From: DASRIA01 sp035650255
GTDB lineage: Bacteria; Actinomycetota; Thermoleophilia; Solirubrobacterales; JBBDJG01
Assembly: GCA_035650255.1 (NCBI GenBank)
Contig: DASRIA010000045.1
Location: forward strand, 61,568 to 125,567
Reading direction: 5' to 3'
DNA length: 64,000 bases
This document shows positions 42,212 through 50,940 of the stretch, one piece after another. Position numbers and translations under genes: made by a program. How positions within the stretch are numbered: position 1 is the first letter of the stretch; each line of letters starts with the position of its first letter. Under the pieces are notes generated by a model. It did no database searches. It was not told the DNA's origin and saw only the letters and a program-made list of their open reading frames with translations.

Positions 42212-44425
42212 CTACGCGCCGGACCTGATCGCAGGAGAAGCCGTCGCAGCCAATCGTTCCTTGAGCGCCGGCACGTACCGCAGGATCGTCTCGTCGGACC
42301 TGCCGTACCTGTCCCGGAACGTTTCCGTGAACTGCCGCCACATGCTCTCGGGATACGGCGCGGCGTTGTCCGGCCGCAGTCTGCTCAGCTTCTTCCGGAA
42401 CTCGGCTTCCGACCTCGTGTAGTAGTGGTTGATCCGCAGGCGTGAGAACGACGTGAACGCCGTCGTTGCACCCAGGATCGGGTAGTGGTTCTCGTCGACG
42501 GCCAGGCTCCCGTCCTCGTAGCGGAAGTGATGCGGACCGAGGCATTCGGCCGTGCGCACCGGGTCGATGATGGTCTTGATGTGCCGATGCACTCTGGCAT
42601 CGAAGCTACCGAGGTAGTTCTCGGTGACGAGTCCATCCGGCCTCGTGCGGTGGCCGGACGTGCCGAAGGTGAGTCGGCTCACGCCGACGCCGGGCCACGC
42701 TTCGTAGTCCGCCAACACCTCCGGCAGGGGCTGACCGGTCGATGCGAACAGGAACTCGTCGGTGTCTATGACCGCGACCCACCGGGCGCCTTCGCGGTGC
42801 TCTTCGAGTAGGTGGTTGTAAGCGGGCGTCTGGGGCGGGAACACGGTCCAGTCGTGCAGGACCACCACCCCTTCCTCGACGTAGGGTGCGAGCAGCTCAC
42901 GCTGCGTCTCCCGGTCCCCGTTGTTGTAGAGAAAGAAGCGCTCCACACCGACGAGACGATGGAACTCGATCCACTCGCGCAGGTAGGGCGCGTCATATCC
43001 GAGACAGGCGCACACCGCGAGATACGGCATCGGCGGTCGATCCGCGCGGGCACGGTCCTCGCTCCCGGTGGGTCGCGTCGGCACTGCGGGCGCGTCAATC
43101 CTCCAGAGGGCGTCCTGGGTGGACCGCGAGAACCAGAGCGACGACAGGCAGACGAGGATCTGGACGTCGAGCATGTCGCGGACGCCGATCGGTTCTTCCT
43201 TCATCTCGGCCTCGATGCGGTTCGCGAACTCGAGCCGCTGTGCGTACTGCTCGGCGAGCGAGGCGCTGTGATCGAGGGAGAAATCCCTCAGTCGGCTCGC
43301 CTGGTAGCTGAATCGGCCGTGCCCCACTACCGGCGCGGATTCCGGGTCGACGACGAAGTTGAACAGGGACCCCAGCGTCATGAGCATCGCTGGATCCGTC
43401 GCGATCTCTGCGGGCTGCGGTTCCGTGGCCGCTGTGGCGAAAGCTGCGAACCGCGCTGTGGGCTCCTCCTTCTCGAGGAAGCACCTGAGTGCACGACGAA
43501 ACTGGTCCTCGTCGGAGGACGCCCATCCTCGCGTCGCGTGCTCCACGTCGTCCCAGACCAGGTCGTAGAGGCGCTCGGGGTCGAATACCAGGCCCAGGAA
43601 CGAGTCCAGCACGGCGGTGAGTGGCGCATCCCCGCGCGCTGCTTGGAGGACCGCTTGCCCGCGGCGGGCGACCTCGAGCATCCGGTCGCGCTCCTCGGGC
43701 TCGAATCTCGGATTGCCCCGCACATATGCCGCGTGCTTCAAAAACGCCTCCCACCGCTGATACGGGAGAACCTGTAGAGAGGCGATGCCGACCAGGCCCT
43801 GAACGTCGACCATGTCCCTGACGCCGATGTCCGCGGCCTTCATCTCGGCCTCGACAAGTCGCGCAACGGAGAGATGTGCCGCGTACTGCTCGCTCAGCGT
43901 GACCGAGGCGTCGGCTGCAAAGCCCGTCAGCCGCTCGATCTCCCGGCTGAAGTCGTTTGCACCCACGACCGGACAAGTCTCCGGCGCGACCGCGAAGTTG
44001 AGCAGCGAGCCGAACGCCATCACATCCCTCGCGTCCACGGCCAATCCGGCGCTCCGCGCATCCTCGGCAGCTTCCACGAACGTCGCGAAACGCCCGTCGG
44101 GCGATTCCTCGGAACGGAGGAAGGAGCCGAGCGCTCGCCGGAGCGAGGCTTCGTCGAATGAAAGCCAACTCCGCACCCAGGCCGCGACGGTCGCCGGGAC
44201 GAGGTCGTAAGGCGGCTCCTCGCTCTCGAGCAGACCGAGAAGGTCCTCGAGCGGCCCTTGCAGCGGCAGGTCGCCGGCCGCGGCGTCCACCAATGCCCTG
44301 CCGACCCGAGCGAGCTCGAGCTTCGTCGCCCGCTCACTGGTGTCGAACCAGGGATCGTGCAACTTGTAGGGCGCGGAGTGGATCATGAACAGCTCCCAGT
44401 CACGGGTCTTGGGGAGCGCGTTCAT
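42212..44425 (-). CDS. GT92-family glycosyltransferase with duplicated helical N-terminal domain
   Basis: 737 residues from ATG 44425. The N-terminal 430 residues are two copies of a roughly 205-residue helical domain: about 9-215 and 220-430. Matching blocks are ELARVGRALVDAAAGDLPLQ against EVARRGQAVLQAARGDAPLT, and MAFGSLLNFAVAPETCPVVG against MTLGSLFNFVVDPESAPVVG. The C-terminal third is a GT92-type catalytic domain: YLAVCACLGYDAPYLREWIE, FYLYNN-like FFLYNNGDRE, WVAVIDTDEFLFAS with a D-x-D, and GPHHFRYEDG. No membrane span. It opens the left side of the glycan cluster. A -10 TATACT seven bases before ATG suggests a leaderless mRNA. Confidence 0.85.
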   Translation of the reverse strand: MNALPKTRDWELFMIHSAPYKLHDPWFDTSERATKLELARVGRALVDAAAGDLPLQGPLEDLLGLLESEEPPYDLVPATVAAWVRSWLSFDEASLRRALGSFLRSEESPDGRFATFVEAAEDARSAGLAVDARDVMAFGSLLNFAVAPETCPVVGANDFSREIERLTGFAADASVTLSEQYAAHLSVARLVEAEMKAADIGVRDMVDVQGLVGIASLQVLPYQRWEAFLKHAAYVRGNPRFEPEERDRMLEVARRGQAVLQAARGDAPLTAVLDSFLGLVFDPERLYDLVWDDVEHATRGWASSDEDQFRRALRCFLEKEEPTARFAAFATAATEPQPAEIATDPAMLMTLGSLFNFVVDPESAPVVGHGRFSYQASRLRDFSLDHSASLAEQYAQRLEFANRIEAEMKEEPIGVRDMLDVQILVCLSSLWFSRSTQDALWRIDAPAVPTRPTGSEDRARADRPPMPYLAVCACLGYDAPYLREWIEFHRLVGVERFFLYNNGDRETQRELLAPYVEEGVVVLHDWTVFPPQTPAYNHLLEEHREGARWVAVIDTDEFLFASTGQPLPEVLADYEAWPGVGVSRLTFGTSGHRTRPDGLVTENYLGSFDARVHRHIKTIIDPVRTAECLGPHHFRYEDGSLAVDENHYPILGATTAFTSFSRLRINHYYTRSEAEFRKKLSRLRPDNAAPYPESMWRQFTETFRDRYGRSDETILRYVPALKERLAATASPAIRSGA

Positions 44426-44432
44426 CCGGACG

Positions 44433-44438
44433 AGTATA
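44433..44438 (-). promoter_or_regulatory. Probable -10 of a leaderless promoter
   Basis: TATACT on the minus strand sits seven bases before ATG 44425, with no ribosome site between. On the other strand TATAGG at about the same place faces the divergent methyltransferase gene, so this is probably a bidirectional promoter. Confidence 0.45.
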
Positions 44439-44507
44439 GGTCGTGCGGATGGACCGTTTCGAGGACCGGATACCATCGAAACTGCCGCAAATGGGCGGTT
44501 TTCAGCT

Positions 44508-45572
44508 TTGACCGAGATTCAGATAGACAGCGTGTTGCTTCCACCGGAGCCCTCCGATCAGCTGTGGGGCTGTTCCATCCAGGTTCCGCTGATCGGTTCC
44601 GGCGATGTCGGGTTCTGGATTCACGTGGGCGGCTACGTCTCAGGTCGCTGGCGGCCGGCGGCGGCGGTCGAGTTCGTGGAGGCAGACAACGTCGTGAGGG
44701 TGGCCGCGGTCCGGATCTCTCGCCCCGATGTCGCTCTCAGCAGGCCCGGCGAGCGGGAGGTCGAGTTCTGCGGCTTCTACACACTCGTCGATGCGCGGAA
44801 GCTGTCGGCGGAGTTCGACCTGAGACTCGCCGCGATCCTCGAAGACGGGAGCCGCGTGCCCATGGGCTCCATCCGGGGGCGCCACCGGTATCACGTGGCC
44901 GCGACCGAGCAGTCTCCCCAGGGCCCGTCACCACCGCCCGAACGCGCGTCAGCCGACGGGAACCACGATGAGCCGCCGATCCCGAGCATCAAGGACGATT
45001 TGAAGAGACTGCTCGCGGACGTCGAGACATCGCTTTCCGAAGTGGAGTCCTCACTGCTCGACCGACTCGTGCTGGCGGGAAAGTCCGTGCTCGACTTGGG
45101 TGCCGGGACGGGTGAGAGAGCGCGTGCGGCGAGGGCAAGAGGGGCCGCGCTGGTGGACGGAATCGAGCCGGATCCAGAGCGCGTCGCGTTGGCGCGACTG
45201 CTGAGCGCCTACCACGACTCCAGCCGGGTGTTCTTCCATCAGGCGCGCGAGCTGCTCGAGGGTCCGGGACGAGAGGAATACGACGTAGTGTTGGCCGTCA
45301 ACGGGTTCGATCTGGTCCGTGACCACCTCGACGCGATCGCCGCGATCGCCCGCGGCGTATTGGTGACGGAGCTACCGGCGGCCGATCCCGACCGGGCGGC
45401 GGCGCTCGAGGCCGCCCGCGCGGGCTTCCCCTTTCACGAACTGCTGGAGCTGTCGTCGGGGCTCACCGCGTCAGAGCAGCGAGGCTCCCGGACCTTCCTG
45501 GTGGGCGCGGCCGACGAGGCAACCTTGCGGTCCGCGCTGCTGGGACGCGACGGCGTCACGGCCACGCAATAG
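44508..45572 (+). CDS. Methyltransferase with N-terminal beta domain
   Basis: 354 residues from TTG 44508; ATG 44385 or TTG 44409, inside the GT92 gene, are also open. An N-terminal beta domain (about 1-130; QIDSVLLPPEPSDQLWGCSI) leads through a proline linker to a SAM-dependent methyltransferase. Its motif I is VLDLGAGTGERA (about 194-205), and a second glycine-rich strand follows. The methyltransferase part is related to the first methyltransferase of the next gene. A role in O-methylating the surface glycan is inferred. Next gene starts four bases after its stop. Confidence 0.75.
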   Translation: MTEIQIDSVLLPPEPSDQLWGCSIQVPLIGSGDVGFWIHVGGYVSGRWRPAAAVEFVEADNVVRVAAVRISRPDVALSRPGEREVEFCGFYTLVDARKLSAEFDLRLAAILEDGSRVPMGSIRGRHRYHVAATEQSPQGPSPPPERASADGNHDEPPIPSIKDDLKRLLADVETSLSEVESSLLDRLVLAGKSVLDLGAGTGERARAARARGAALVDGIEPDPERVALARLLSAYHDSSRVFFHQARELLEGPGREEYDVVLAVNGFDLVRDHLDAIAAIARGVLVTELPAADPDRAAALEAARAGFPFHELLELSSGLTASEQRGSRTFLVGAADEATLRSALLGRDGVTATQ

Positions 45573-45576
45573 CGGC

Positions 45577-47838
45577 ATGACGACCACCCCGCTCGATACG
45601 AAGCTCAAGGCCCTCATCCTCGAGAAGCTCGATGCCCCCTATACGAGTCTCTCGACCACCGGGCAGCTACCGACCGGCAACCATTACCAGTCGGTCAAGC
45701 TAGGGAACCTGCGCACCAGAGGTTTCCGCGACGACCGGGCGGAGATCCTCGACCAGATCGACTTCACGGGAAAGAAGGTGCTCGACCTGGGATCGAACCT
45801 GGGCGAGCTCAGCCGCGAAGCACGCGCCCGAGGGGCCCGTCTGGTCGACGGCTTCGAGTGGGATCCCTACTTCATCGAGCTCGCGGAGGCGATCAATGCC
45901 TTCAACGGGACGACGCGGGTGTCGTTTACCCAGCGAAACATCGCCGACCCGGCGGCCTACGAAGAGCACTACGACGTCGTCCTCGCATTCTCCGTCTTCA
46001 CCTACATCAGGCAATGCCTGCCCAGGATCGCGGAGATCACGAACCTCCTCGTGATCGAGACACACAAGCTCGCGGGGAACTTCGACGCCGGCTACATCGA
46101 CCCCCTGGCCGACCATTTCCCTTACTTCCGGATCCTGGGTTCGTCGGACTGGGGGGCGAACGTCGACGGTGAAGGAGCCCGCGCGATCGTGATGCTCGGG
46201 AAGCGCGAGGACGACCTCGCGAAGGCGCTCGAGACTCCCGACCCGCTGAACGGCCGGCCGTCATCGCCACCCACGCTGCAACGCGGGGTGCGCCACATCG
46301 ACGTGAACAGGACATGCCTCGGCTGGCCCTTCTTCACGATCTTCGACCGCACCTTCAGCTCCCCCGAAGATCTCATTCGCGCCGTGAGCCGGATGGAGCT
46401 CGACCTCGAGACCCTCGAGGCGTCGCCCGACCTCGAGCAGGTCTATGCCGGCTGGGTCTATTGGTTGGTGTATGTGAAGGGGTATTGCCAATACGCGGAG
46501 ACGGGCCAGATCGGTCCCGGGAACATCTACTACGACTACGTGGTGCGGCACCCCGACACCGACCCGGGGATTGCCGATCAGCTCACCAACGCCGGCATGG
46601 CCGGGACGTACGTCGCCAGGCAGTTCAGGGACATGGACCTCTGCCGGCACGCCGGGGGCGAGGTGCCGACGATGGAGCCCTTGCTTGTGCTTTCAGGGCC
46701 GGGTCGGCCGGAGGAGCAGGACCGGGTCTTCGAGATCGGTCGCCCAGCGCCGATCATGGCCCGGCGGATGGACGGATGGCATCGCCTGTTCGCGGCCAAG
46801 CTGTTCGGAGTCACGCGCCTTCCATGTGAGTTCGTTCAGGAAGAGGACGTGGTCAGGCCCATCTACGGCGAGGTCGAGGAGTTGAACGCCAAGGACTCGA
46901 CGCTGGAGGTCAAGGGCTGGTGCGTCGATCCCGATGCCCGCCTCGACGGTGTCGAGCTGCGCGTCGACGATCGGCTCGCCCAGACATCCATTCGCGTCTG
47001 GAGCGAGGAGGCGGCGCGGGCATTTCCCCAAGCTCCCCGGGAGGCGATCTGTGGGTTCGTGCTCGAGGCACGGCGAGACGGACCCGACGGCTCCTCGCTC
47101 TTGGAGTTCGTCGCGCTGCGAGATCAGCTTCCTGTCGGGCACATGTCGATTCACGTTCTCCCGGGGATCGCCGACCAGCAGCGCTGGCCACAGCCGCAGC
47201 TCGCTCGGCGCCTTTGGGGAACGGACAATTTCCGCGCGCTTTCGATCCGCGGATCCAACTGCGCCCACGACCTGCTGACAACGGTGAGCCGCTACAGGTC
47301 TCTCGATTCCTGCGAGTCCGTTCTCGACTGGGGCTACGGCGGCGCCCTGCTCCAGCCCTTCATTCGCCGCTACCTCCCGGATGCGCACATCACGGGAATC
47401 GACTTCGAGGAAGACGCAGTCGGGTGGTGTCGCGAGGCCGGGTTCTCCGGAACGTTCGCGGGCGCGCCGGCCGTCCCCCCCACGGAGCTGGCGTCGGACT
47501 CGTTCGATCTCGTGCTCGGCCATTCGGTGCTCACCCGCCTCGGCCGGGAGGAACAGCGGGCCTGGCTCGAGGAGCTCGGCCGCCTGCTCGGAAACCGCGG
47601 CTACGCCGCGCTGTCGGTCAACGGCGAGCTCATCCGTCCGCTCCTGAAAGAGCCGCACATCGCGAGCGAACTGGATCGCCAGGGGATCCACACGCTGCCC
47701 TCCGGGAACGGTGGATCCGTCACATACCAGACCGAGGCTTTCACACGCGGGCTGTGCGCGGGGCTCTTCGACGTCGTCATGTATGCGAGGGGCGGCGTGA
47801 ACAACCAGCAGGATCTGATCATCCTTCGCAAGCCATAG
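45577..47838 (+). CDS. Double methyltransferase with ParB-like and GW modules
   Basis: 753 residues in four parts. Methyltransferase 1 is about 1-215 (motif I KKVLDLGSNLGELS, 66-79). The middle part includes a ParB/Srx-like segment (MARRMDGWHRLFAAKLFGVT, about 393-412). A GW-type beta module follows (LEVKGWCVDPDARLDGVELR, about 440-525). Methyltransferase 2 is about 540-753 (SVLDWGYGGALLQPFIRRYL, about 580-600). Both methyltransferases look intact at motif I. I know no named family with this order. Likely modifies two positions of the same glycan, or one domain is regulatory. Confidence 0.75.
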   Translation: MTTTPLDTKLKALILEKLDAPYTSLSTTGQLPTGNHYQSVKLGNLRTRGFRDDRAEILDQIDFTGKKVLDLGSNLGELSREARARGARLVDGFEWDPYFIELAEAINAFNGTTRVSFTQRNIADPAAYEEHYDVVLAFSVFTYIRQCLPRIAEITNLLVIETHKLAGNFDAGYIDPLADHFPYFRILGSSDWGANVDGEGARAIVMLGKREDDLAKALETPDPLNGRPSSPPTLQRGVRHIDVNRTCLGWPFFTIFDRTFSSPEDLIRAVSRMELDLETLEASPDLEQVYAGWVYWLVYVKGYCQYAETGQIGPGNIYYDYVVRHPDTDPGIADQLTNAGMAGTYVARQFRDMDLCRHAGGEVPTMEPLLVLSGPGRPEEQDRVFEIGRPAPIMARRMDGWHRLFAAKLFGVTRLPCEFVQEEDVVRPIYGEVEELNAKDSTLEVKGWCVDPDARLDGVELRVDDRLAQTSIRVWSEEAARAFPQAPREAICGFVLEARRDGPDGSSLLEFVALRDQLPVGHMSIHVLPGIADQQRWPQPQLARRLWGTDNFRALSIRGSNCAHDLLTTVSRYRSLDSCESVLDWGYGGALLQPFIRRYLPDAHITGIDFEEDAVGWCREAGFSGTFAGAPAVPPTELASDSFDLVLGHSVLTRLGREEQRAWLEELGRLLGNRGYAALSVNGELIRPLLKEPHIASELDRQGIHTLPSGNGGSVTYQTEAFTRGLCAGLFDVVMYARGGVNNQQDLIILRKP

Positions 47839-47844
47839 CTGGGC

Positions 47845-49068
47845 GTGCGCAGATCTCGATCCGCACTGTTGCTGGTCGGCGCACTCGGGCTCATCGGGAT
47901 CGGCGCCATAGTCGCGATCACGCTACTGGTCGCGCCTCTTCCCGAGGGGACGCAGGATGCGTCTCGGGATGCGCCGGTCATACGGATCGCCGGGCCCGAG
48001 GAAGTGGTCTACGACTGGAGCAGGCACCGCTGCGCGGACGACGACATCCCGGACATCTCCGCGCGTGCATTCCGCGACTTTCGCGGGCGCGTGCATCTCC
48101 TTGCCTCCCACGACGTGACGCGGCCCTTGATCGGACGCAGTCTCGATGACGTAGTGCACCGCTGCCGCAAGGTCTTCGATTCGGACCACGATCCAGACCC
48201 CGCGCATTACGACTTCCGGGAATGGCTCAACGCTCCGTATACGGTGAACGGCAGACAGGTATTCGCCCTCGTGCACGAGGAGTACCACGGCCAGGGTGAT
48301 CCCCGCGGATGTCCTTCCGGCTCGAACGTGAAGTGCTGGCTGAATGCAGTGACGCTGGCGGTCTCGAATGACGGAGGACGGACGTTCGGCCACGCACGAC
48401 CCCCCGCGCACCTCGTCGCCAGCATCCCGTACCGGTACGTGCCGGAGGTCGGGCCGATCGGAGTCTTCTCGCCGAGCAACATCGTCCGGCGCGACGACGG
48501 CTACTTCTACTCCCTGCTGAACGTCAACCGGTATCGCGACCAGCCCGGCGGCGCCTGTCTAGCTCGCACTCGTGACCTCTCCGACCCGCGTTCCTGGCAG
48601 GCCTGGGGCGGAGAGTCCTTCAGCGTCAGCTTCGTGGACCCCTACCGCGGGGGGAAGCCCTCCCCCCGTCACCTCTGCCGACCGGTGTCCCCCGAGGTGA
48701 TCGGCGGCATGACCCAGAGCCTGACCTACAACACCCAGCTCGAGAAGTTCTTGCTGGTCGGCACCTCCGTCTTCTTCGATTCCGCGAAAGGGCGAGACGT
48801 GCCGGGGATCTACTACGCCGTCTCGGACGACCTGATCCGCTGGCAGGGAAGGCGACTGCTTGCCGAGGTCGAGCTCATCTCCACGTTCCGCTGCGGAGAC
48901 CGTAGTCCGGCGGTCTACCCGTCATTGCTGGATCCCCGCAGCGAGTCGCGGAACTTCGAGACGACCGGCCGTCGTCCGTATCTCTACTTCGTGCGGTTCC
49001 ACAACAAGGCGTGCGAGCAAACTCTGGATCGCGACCTGGTTCGCATCCCGGTCGAGATTTCCGAGTAG
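47845..49068 (+). CDS. Exported glycosidase-like beta-propeller protein
   Basis: 407 residues from GTG 47845. The N-terminus has one hydrophobic segment (LLVGALGLIGIGAIVAITLL) that can be a signal anchor. The body has five-bladed-propeller-like blocks (VFALVHEEYHGQGDPRGCPS, VTLAVSNDGGRTFGHARPPA, GVFSPSNIVRRDDGYFYSLL, GMTQSLTYNTQLEKFLLVGT) reminiscent of GH43/sialidase or DUF4185 proteins. Acidic residues could serve as catalysts, but I cannot fix them. It starts seven bases after the methyltransferase gene and may trim the surface glycan. Confidence 0.65.
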   Translation: MRRSRSALLLVGALGLIGIGAIVAITLLVAPLPEGTQDASRDAPVIRIAGPEEVVYDWSRHRCADDDIPDISARAFRDFRGRVHLLASHDVTRPLIGRSLDDVVHRCRKVFDSDHDPDPAHYDFREWLNAPYTVNGRQVFALVHEEYHGQGDPRGCPSGSNVKCWLNAVTLAVSNDGGRTFGHARPPAHLVASIPYRYVPEVGPIGVFSPSNIVRRDDGYFYSLLNVNRYRDQPGGACLARTRDLSDPRSWQAWGGESFSVSFVDPYRGGKPSPRHLCRPVSPEVIGGMTQSLTYNTQLEKFLLVGTSVFFDSAKGRDVPGIYYAVSDDLIRWQGRRLLAEVELISTFRCGDRSPAVYPSLLDPRSESRNFETTGRRPYLYFVRFHNKACEQTLDRDLVRIPVEISE

Positions 49069-49104
49069 GTCCCGGTGAAGACGTGCCTAGGCCAGCCGGG
49101 CTAC

Positions 49105-50940
49105 CTACGCCGGCGCCCTCATCGACCCGTTCATGCCGACCCCGCGGCTCCCCCACAGATGGTCGAGCAGCAGGGCGTTGTACTGCCGGGCCGCAAGCGA
49201 GGGCTCCGGCTCGGAGCGTCCCTCGACGTAGTGCATCTTGGCCGTGGGGATGTACCAGTTGATCCTGCCGGCATCCCACAACCGCAGGCACAGGTCAGTG
49301 TCTTCGACCTGACCCTCGGCGTATATGTTGCGTAGCGCCCCCACGCTCTCGAGCAGCCCGCGGTCGACCATTAGGCAGGCGCCGGTGACCGCGGTGACCG
49401 GAACGGCTTCATTTGCGTCGGGCAGCGTGCTGGGAAGTCCTTTGAAACGGCTGCGCGCCTCGAGGCCGTTCCCATCCGGCAAGCCTGACTCCTGCGGCGA
49501 AACCGCGTCCAGTTGCATGCCGGCGTTCTGCAACGACCCGTCATCGTGAAGGAGCATCGGCCCAAGCGCACCGATCAACTCGTGCGAGTCGTAGAAAGCC
49601 ATCATCTCGCCCAGCCAGCCACGGGTCACCGGCAACACGTCGGGGCTCATCAGCAGCAGCCGGTCAGCGCGCGCCATCGCCACCGCCTTGTTGATCATCG
49701 TGGTCGGGCCGGCCTTCCCCGACGTTGCGGCCAGCCGGAAAGGAATCCCGTAGATCTCGTGCAGCTCCTGAGCCTTGGGCGCGAGCCACTGTGCTTCCTG
49801 CGCCTCGTGGACGTAGATCAAATCCGCGCCCGCCACATCCGCGTCGTTGCTGAGCTGGCAGAGCTGATGCTCCAGCGCATCCAGCTGCATGCCCAGCGGC
49901 ACGATGATCGAGACCTTCGGCGCGCGCGGAGCCTTGCCGCACTGGGCGGCGATCTCCAGCTCCGTGGATGCCTCGAGCCGTTCCTGGAGGCGACGTAGCG
50001 CCGGATATGCGTGCCCGGTCACCAGTGTGTGCTTGTCGCGCTGCACCTCCCCGACATAGCTCACGATCTTCGCCCGGATCTCGAGCGGGTTGCGGTTGAC
50101 CGGAGGCGCGTCCGTTTCCACGCCGGTTCCCAGCCCGTCACGCAGCTCGCCGATCCACCCGCTGGAGAGGTGGCTCGGAACCTCGGTCTCGACGAAGGCG
50201 AAGAAGCCCTTGTGGTCGTTGTCGTCGTCGCGGCCCGCGTAGACGCCGTCGACGTCTGGCCGGCGGTAACGGAACAACCCGCCCAGAACCTCGGTCCTGG
50301 CCCCCTCCGGGGAGACCATGGTGATGTCGCGGAGAGTGCCGTCGGCGTTCCAGGCCCACCCTCTGATCCAGAACGAGCGCTCATCGATCGCCAGCAATTC
50401 CTCGATGGTCAAGCTGTGCGGCTCATCCTCACCGACGGAAACGTGCAGCAGCGGTTCCCGCAAGACGTCCCTGATGAGATTTAGGTTCCTGCACAGCCTC
50501 GTGCTTCCGCTCCCTTCGAGCTCGGGAGCGCAGGCCGACACGATCGAGTCCATCAGCCGCCGGCGTGTTTCGGCGTCGAGCCCGCTCAGCTCGCGCTGCA
50601 GGAAGATGCTCAAATCGGCCGGCGCCATGCCGGCCTGCTCCCCCATGACTGCGAAGGTCTTGCCGTTGACAGTCACCGCGACGTCCTCGTCCCGTCCGCC
50701 GATCGAACCCGACGGCAGCCTGCAAACGATCAACCCGCGCATCGCGGGGGTCCCATTTTCGCTACGCGACGGCGACAGTGTTTCGACCTCCAGCGGCAGC
50801 TCCCGTTGCCCGAGCCGCATGAAGTCCGCCGATCCCCCAGAGCCGTTGGACGCCGTGCGAGCGAGGCTGTCGCCGGCCATCAACAGCAGTCGCTCGTCGA
50901 GCCACGCCGCGTTTGGCCGCTCCGCCGTCCTCCTTGTCAA
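49105..50940 (-). CDS. GT2-family glycosyltransferase with N-terminal GW module
   Basis: 611 residues. TTG 50940 overlaps the TGA of the GT4 gene (TTGA) and is the only coupled start I see; ATG 50880 is an alternative. The N-terminal 180 residues are helical and unassigned. A GW module follows (FWIRGWAWNADGTLRDITMV, about 188-290). The catalytic GT2 domain begins about 340 (KVSIIVPLGMQLDALEHQLC). In place of the D-x-D there is LLLMSPDVLPV, so activity needs testing. The acceptor-side block is VEDTDLCLRLWDAGR. Probably transfers a sugar in the glycan pathway. Confidence 0.8.
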   Translation of the reverse strand: MTRRTAERPNAAWLDERLLLMAGDSLARTASNGSGGSADFMRLGQRELPLEVETLSPSRSENGTPAMRGLIVCRLPSGSIGGRDEDVAVTVNGKTFAVMGEQAGMAPADLSIFLQRELSGLDAETRRRLMDSIVSACAPELEGSGSTRLCRNLNLIRDVLREPLLHVSVGEDEPHSLTIEELLAIDERSFWIRGWAWNADGTLRDITMVSPEGARTEVLGGLFRYRRPDVDGVYAGRDDDNDHKGFFAFVETEVPSHLSSGWIGELRDGLGTGVETDAPPVNRNPLEIRAKIVSYVGEVQRDKHTLVTGHAYPALRRLQERLEASTELEIAAQCGKAPRAPKVSIIVPLGMQLDALEHQLCQLSNDADVAGADLIYVHEAQEAQWLAPKAQELHEIYGIPFRLAATSGKAGPTTMINKAVAMARADRLLLMSPDVLPVTRGWLGEMMAFYDSHELIGALGPMLLHDDGSLQNAGMQLDAVSPQESGLPDGNGLEARSRFKGLPSTLPDANEAVPVTAVTGACLMVDRGLLESVGALRNIYAEGQVEDTDLCLRLWDAGRINWYIPTAKMHYVEGRSEPEPSLAARQYNALLLDHLWGSRGVGMNGSMRAPA

